Of a stretch of 64,000 nucleotides of DNA, positions 60,825 through 64,000 are shown one piece after another. Within the stretch, counting starts at the first letter, position 1; each line of letters starts with the position of its first letter. The notes under the pieces are model-generated. The model worked only from the letters and a program-made list of their open reading frames with translations. It did no database searches and was not told where the DNA came from. Location of the stretch: positions 20,494 to 84,493 of the forward strand of contig NZ_UPPP01000071.1 of the NCBI RefSeq assembly GCF_900476375.1, written 5' to 3'. The DNA comes from Allolucifera butyrica. Its GTDB lineage: Bacteria; Bacillota; Negativicutes; Sporomusales; UPPP01. The position numbers were made by a program, and so were the translations under genes.

Positions 60825-61308
60825 TAAAACGGCCTCCTTCAGAGCAAGGGGTAGCCGTGGTTCTTGTAACAATGCTAGTGCAAAAAAAAGGCGAAGGCTG
60901 GAAAAGCGTTTGTATGAGCCACTTGCATCGTAATATTACTGTAGTATTCTACAATTTTTAGATTAATCCTGGGTCAATAGCTTCTTGTATACGCAAAAAA
61001 GACGCGACAACGGTTCTCTTATCTTAAAGATTACACCTTTGCCGGAACCCAATGGGGAAGCAAAAAGTATATGAACATGAAACCCTTAGAAAATACCGAC
61101 CTTGAGTCGGATTTTAATACTGACTAACATAGCTTACTATCGGATTGCAAACAAATTTGCGAAACTATCTTGACGTTACCAATCTTGACAGTACCCATTA
61201 TTTTATCACCTCTATAAATTCTATTGTTTTTTACTGGCTATTCCGCCCCACGTTTCTATCCAAATAAAATACGCAAAAATATTTATAAATAAATATCTTT
61301 GCGTATTT
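60825..61308. other. 484-bp interval without a clear gene
   Basis: It holds the promoter region of the thymidylate-synthase-like operon with dyad TGTAG-TATT-CTACA (60940-60953). It also holds a plus-strand open frame at 60981-61127 with no start codon, ending YTFAGTQWGSKKYMNMKPLE and beyond, possibly a gene remnant. A minus-strand 24-codon frame at 61124-61198 (MGTVKIGNVKIVSQICLQSD...) has a good AGAGGTGAT site. The right end is the GNAT-gene terminator. Nothing here matches a family I know. Confidence 0.4.
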
Positions 61309-61310
61309 TT
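61266..61310. terminator. Terminator of the membrane protein/GNAT operon
   Basis: AAAATACGCAAA-ATATTTA pairs with TAAATAT-TTTGCGTATTTTT as a long stem, right at the GNAT stop codon. Confidence 0.85.
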
Positions 61311-61857
61311 AATTAACATAGTTTCCAAGAAGTGACGGATATACTATGTTTCCTGCATAAATGTTTTCAGAATATCCGGTACGATAACAGCTTTTAATGG
61401 CCCCGTGCATATGCAAACCAAATTTAGCTAAAAAAGATTGGAATTTTTTATTCTCCACCTTAAGTAACGTATCTTCAGCTATAGTAATTGACGTTTTTAA
61501 GGTTATTGATAAATCGCCAACATCTTTTATAACACTACTTATTAGCTCAGACCCAATTCCTTGTGATCTTATCTCTGGACTCAAATAAAAACTACAAATT
61601 TTATTGTGTTTGTAAGGATTATCCGAGATTTTTAAGATAGAAACTCCATAAATATTATTTAATCCCCCCTTTTGTATTACATATGAAATCCTTTGTCCAT
61701 TTTTAACTTCAGGAATTACTTTTGAAAAATACCACTTCTTAAAACAAGGGTACTGTGGGCCAAAGATAGGAAACATAAATTCATACTGTTCTTCTAATAA
61801 ATTAATTTTGCTCCCAAAATTATCTTTATCGATTTTATATATTCTGAATTTATCCAT
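61309..61857 (-). CDS. GNAT-family acetyltransferase-like protein
   Basis: 182 aa. The acetyl-CoA binding motif A is FYLSPEIRSQGIGSELISSV (Q/RxxGxG/A), with a beta strand before it (GVSILKIS). The ATG at 61857 (MDKFRIYK) follows GGGAGG by 8-9 bp and overlaps the upstream membrane protein gene by 8 bp, so the two are coupled. Codon use is AT-rich as in the rest of this islet. Substrate unknown; it could act on the partner protein, a tRNA or a small molecule. Confidence 0.75.
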   Translation of the reverse strand: MDKFRIYKIDKDNFGSKINLLEEQYEFMFPIFGPQYPCFKKWYFSKVIPEVKNGQRISYVIQKGGLNNIYGVSILKISDNPYKHNKICSFYLSPEIRSQGIGSELISSVIKDVGDLSITLKTSITIAEDTLLKVENKKFQSFLAKFGLHMHGAIKSCYRTGYSENIYAGNIVYPSLLGNYVN

Positions 61858-62950
61858 CTTTTCCACCTCCCCAATATCGCTTGAAAATATTCCGAAAAAA
61901 ATACGGTGAAAATCTTATAAGAGCAATGATACTATAAATTAGGCTTGAAATAAATAGTACAATAAAAATATAATGTATAACATTGATAATGACCTTTATC
62001 CATTCCATAGAATAAATAGCATTTATTTTGTTTAAACCATCACTACCAAGTAGAATAGCTGATGAAAATACATTCACAAACACGCCAGATCTAAATTGCT
62101 TGATTGATTCTTTTTCTCTCTCGAAAGCAATAACCATGTTTGCAGTAGGATTAGATTCATCCAATTTCATCTTCCAAAAATATACTAATAACTGCTTTTT
62201 CAAGTTTTTAAGTTCCGGCATGTACTCAAGAAACCCATCAACTTCTAAAAATCGTATATATTCCATTCCTTTCTCATTGAGTGTTAGTTTAAAATCTAAA
62301 TCTTGCATCATAAACACAAAAAGCTTTTCCACTTCCAACATGCTAGCTTGAATTGATCTTATTATATCCCTGGGTAATTGGCGAGGTTCATTAAAACGAA
62401 AATCAAAATAGATTTTATCGTTTACTCCACCATTATCAGAAACAAAGATATTGCAATATCGATTACTTTCATATCTAAATCGGATATACCAATTTGAATC
62501 TTCTGGGATTTCTTCCTTGCGTACAAAAGTCGGATCTATAACAATACTAATACAACTTTCATTTACTCTATTGATTTTAGGTTTTATTAGAATTAAAGGA
62601 TTCTTATTAGCAAATTTTATTAAAGACGCTTCATCTGTGTCACTATTTTCATCTAGTGAACAATACTGTAAAACAGAATCGTTAAAGATTATCTGCATAG
62701 TTAATTTATTGTTTAATTTTGTATATAAATCTTCAAAAGCAACTTGCTCATCAATTAAAAAAGGAGTATAAAAGATTAATTCTAAAGGTTCATTTAGTAA
62801 AGATTTTTTTATATCAAGCTGAAAACCAACATCAACAATAATCTTTTTTTGTAAAAAAAGCCATAAATTAATATGTGCTTTTTTTATACTAACCTGATCT
62901 TTCTTTTCCTTTTGTTTTACGCAAATAGCAAAAGACCGAGTTTCCAGCAT
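61850..62950 (-). CDS. Uncharacterised protein with two C-terminal transmembrane helices
   Basis: 366 aa. Roughly 270 residues are soluble, rich in beta strands and charged residues; the C-terminus contains hydrophobic segments at about 288-302 and 318-345 (VIINVIHYIFIVLFISSLIY). It ends RNIFKRYWGGGKDG. No enzyme motif was recognised. AGGAG lies 7 bp before the ATG. It overlaps the GNAT gene downstream. The layout (soluble domain plus membrane anchor in an AT-rich islet with paired small enzyme) recalls effector pairs of defence or conflict systems, but that is speculation. Confidence 0.7.
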   Translation of the reverse strand: MLETRSFAICVKQKEKKDQVSIKKAHINLWLFLQKKIIVDVGFQLDIKKSLLNEPLELIFYTPFLIDEQVAFEDLYTKLNNKLTMQIIFNDSVLQYCSLDENSDTDEASLIKFANKNPLILIKPKINRVNESCISIVIDPTFVRKEEIPEDSNWYIRFRYESNRYCNIFVSDNGGVNDKIYFDFRFNEPRQLPRDIIRSIQASMLEVEKLFVFMMQDLDFKLTLNEKGMEYIRFLEVDGFLEYMPELKNLKKQLLVYFWKMKLDESNPTANMVIAFEREKESIKQFRSGVFVNVFSSAILLGSDGLNKINAIYSMEWIKVIINVIHYIFIVLFISSLIYSIIALIRFSPYFFRNIFKRYWGGGKDG

Positions 62951-63080
62951 AATATCTCCTAATCTAACTCTATATTATACTATTGTATTCCTTAATAGTT
63001 TGTAAATCCCTTTAAAGGAATTGACGAATAATGCTATACTTAATTTAATTATATCAAATTTAAATGGGAGAATATAGATT

Positions 63081-63524
63081 ATGTCTGAAAAATGCTTACT
63101 ACTTTCCATTCACCCTGAATATGTATATAAAATATTTAACGGAACAAAAGCAATTGAATTACGTCGCACACGTCCCAAAATTCAAACAGGCGATTGGGTC
63201 GTAGTTTATGCCACGTCACCCCTTAAAGCCTTATATGGAATGTTGCAAGTTGAGAAAGTAATTACATCGACTCCTTCTATACTATGGGAAACAACTAGAA
63301 ATGTTTCCGGAATTTCTGAAAAAAATTTCTTTTCCTATTTCCATAATACCAATAAAGCTTATGGTATTTTTATATCAAAAAAATGGGCATTGCCTAACCC
63401 GCTTTCGTTAGAAGAGCTTCGTCAAATTATTCCAGGTTTCAGGCCCCCCCAAGGATTTGCTTATTTAGATTCTAATTCGGAAATAATCCGAATCTGCAAA
63501 AGCCTTATAAATCGAATCAGCTAA
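63081..63524 (+). CDS. ASCH/PUA-like domain protein
   Basis: 147 aa. The N-terminal LLLSIHPEYVYKIFNGTKAIELRRT and the following GDWVVVYATSPLKALYGMLQVEKV are typical of small ASCH/PUA-like proteins that bind RNA or modified nucleotides (COG4933-like). The rest includes YGIFISKKWALPNPLSLEELR. GGGAG lies 9 bp before the ATG. It is divergent from the membrane protein/GNAT pair and convergent with the group II intron. Function unknown; in accessory regions such proteins may sense modified nucleic acid. Confidence 0.7.
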   Translation: MSEKCLLLSIHPEYVYKIFNGTKAIELRRTRPKIQTGDWVVVYATSPLKALYGMLQVEKVITSTPSILWETTRNVSGISEKNFFSYFHNTNKAYGIFISKKWALPNPLSLEELRQIIPGFRPPQGFAYLDSNSEIIRICKSLINRIS

Positions 63525-63539
63525 GTGTCAAGGTCGATT

Positions 63540-63646
63540 AGAACGAGTCGGGTCGAGTAGAAACGCGCCTTGCGACGCGCAACCCTCACAGAACCGGACT
63601 TGCCCTATTAAGGCATCCGGCTCTTCATAGCAGCATTTACTTACGT
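63540..63646 (-). mobile_element. 3' end of a group II intron (domains V/VI)
   Basis: The minus strand reads GAGCCGGATGCC...GGCAAGTCCGGTTC, a domain V-like hairpin, then TGTGAGGGTTGCGCG and the closing CTACTCGAC block. This is the usual 3' end of bacterial group II introns of the maturase class found alongside. The exact 3' splice point, near 63550, is inferred. Confidence 0.65.
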
Positions 63647-64000
63647 CTAGCCATAGATATTTACATAGATTCTCGCGTTAACTAGCGGGAATCTCTCCTC
63701 GAGTTTTGCAAATCCTTCCCAAGTCAGGCTGTTCTTTTGGCTTCTACGATTGAGCACTTCAAGTATCTTGCGCCGTATGCGGTATCCAAACGCATGAATT
63801 CCGTTGCTGTTGTCGGTCACCCCATAGTAGCGGTAGTGCCCAGCCAGCTTGGCATTTATCTGCTTGATTAAGTCTCCTATCTCAGTGTGCATATTTTGAT
63901 AGAGCCATTCAGCAAAGTATTTCAACTTCGCTCTAAATTTCTTCCGGCTGGTTGTCCTCTTGACGCGGAACTTTCCGTTCTGGCTTTTGCTACAGTAGTG
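63647..64000 (-). CDS. ltrA: Group II intron reverse transcriptase/maturase, C-terminal part (runs off right edge)
   Basis: About 118 residues are visible, from HYCSKSQNGKFRVKRTTSRK to the stop. The maturase-X and C-terminal region shows LAGHYRYYGVTDNSNGIHAF and RRKILEVLNRRSQKNSLTW, characteristic of intron-encoded proteins. The polymerase domain with YADD lies beyond the window. It splices and mobilises its host intron. The frame seems intact as far as it can be read. Confidence 0.88.
   Translation of the reverse strand, partial: HYCSKSQNGKFRVKRTTSRKKFRAKLKYFAEWLYQNMHTEIGDLIKQINAKLAGHYRYYGVTDNSNGIHAFGYRIRRKILEVLNRRSQKNSLTWEGFAKLEERFPLVNARIYVNIYG

Noticed and set aside
60940..60953. Dyad TGTAG-TATT-CTACA taken as another XRE operator
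   Set aside because: The half sites point the opposite way (GTAG...CTAC rather than CTAC...GTAG) and the spacer is 4 bp, not 5.
63647..64000. Reverse transcriptase as part of a retron or diversity-generating element
   Set aside because: The C-terminal maturase region and adjacent domain V/VI RNA identify a group II intron.

Overview
The window reads as chromosomal DNA of an anaerobic, Gram-positive-lineage bacterium, most likely a spore-forming member of the Negativicutes (Sporomusaceae-like). This is inferred from strong AGGAGG-type ribosome binding sites, two sigma-54-controlled operons, a 2-enoate-reductase-type flavoenzyme, LarA with CstA, an arginine deiminase operon, a Kdp system and small YjcZ-like membrane proteins. 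No rRNA, tRNA or CRISPR array was seen. Most genes lie on the minus strand.

Layout. 1-5.9 kb: PLP racemase fragment, glutamate racemase, an SfsA-DUF123 fusion, and a cstA-larA operon (pyruvate/peptide uptake plus a nickel-lactate-racemase family enzyme). 6-10.5 kb: 2-enoate-reductase-like enzyme, TetR regulator and a cysteine desulfidase family protein. The last has a clear -24/-12 promoter and two distal activator sites, and lies next to a sigma-54 activator gene (10.8-12.5 kb). 12.6-17.7 kb: cellobiose-family PTS (IIB, IIC, IIA) with its own -24/-12 promoter and a LevR-type activator. 17.9-28.2 kb: kdpFABCDE, plus a divergent second KdpD-like protein that lacks the kinase. 28.2-29.7 kb: five small membrane or coat-like proteins. 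29.9-34.2 kb: a REC-HDOD / REC / histidine kinase operon. 34.3-41 kb: a secreted metallophosphatase behind a Pho-box-like promoter, topoisomerase III, a stress-type SDR and a D,D-carboxypeptidase. 41.2-51.4 kb: a nucleoside salvage regulon (ABC importer, phosphohexomutase/pentomutase, Udp, DeoC, DeoD, Cdd) with a divergent Crp/Fnr regulator and a shared palindromic operator. 51.4-56.7 kb: arcA-arcB-arcD-arcC-argR.

From about 56.8 kb to the right edge the sequence turns visibly AT-richer and becomes an accessory islet. It holds two divergent XRE repressors whose operators fill the promoter spacers exactly; a three-gene operon (thymidylate-synthase-like protein, radical SAM protein, uracil-DNA-glycosylase fused to a Panacea/DUF4065 domain) joined by two 4-bp ATGA overlaps; a membrane protein/GNAT pair; an ASCH-like protein; and the 3' end of a group II intron. 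The three-gene nucleotide/DNA operon is the best candidate for an undescribed system. A dispersed intergenic repeat family, including a 91-nt module present twice without mismatch and able to form a long stem, is the second most notable signal.
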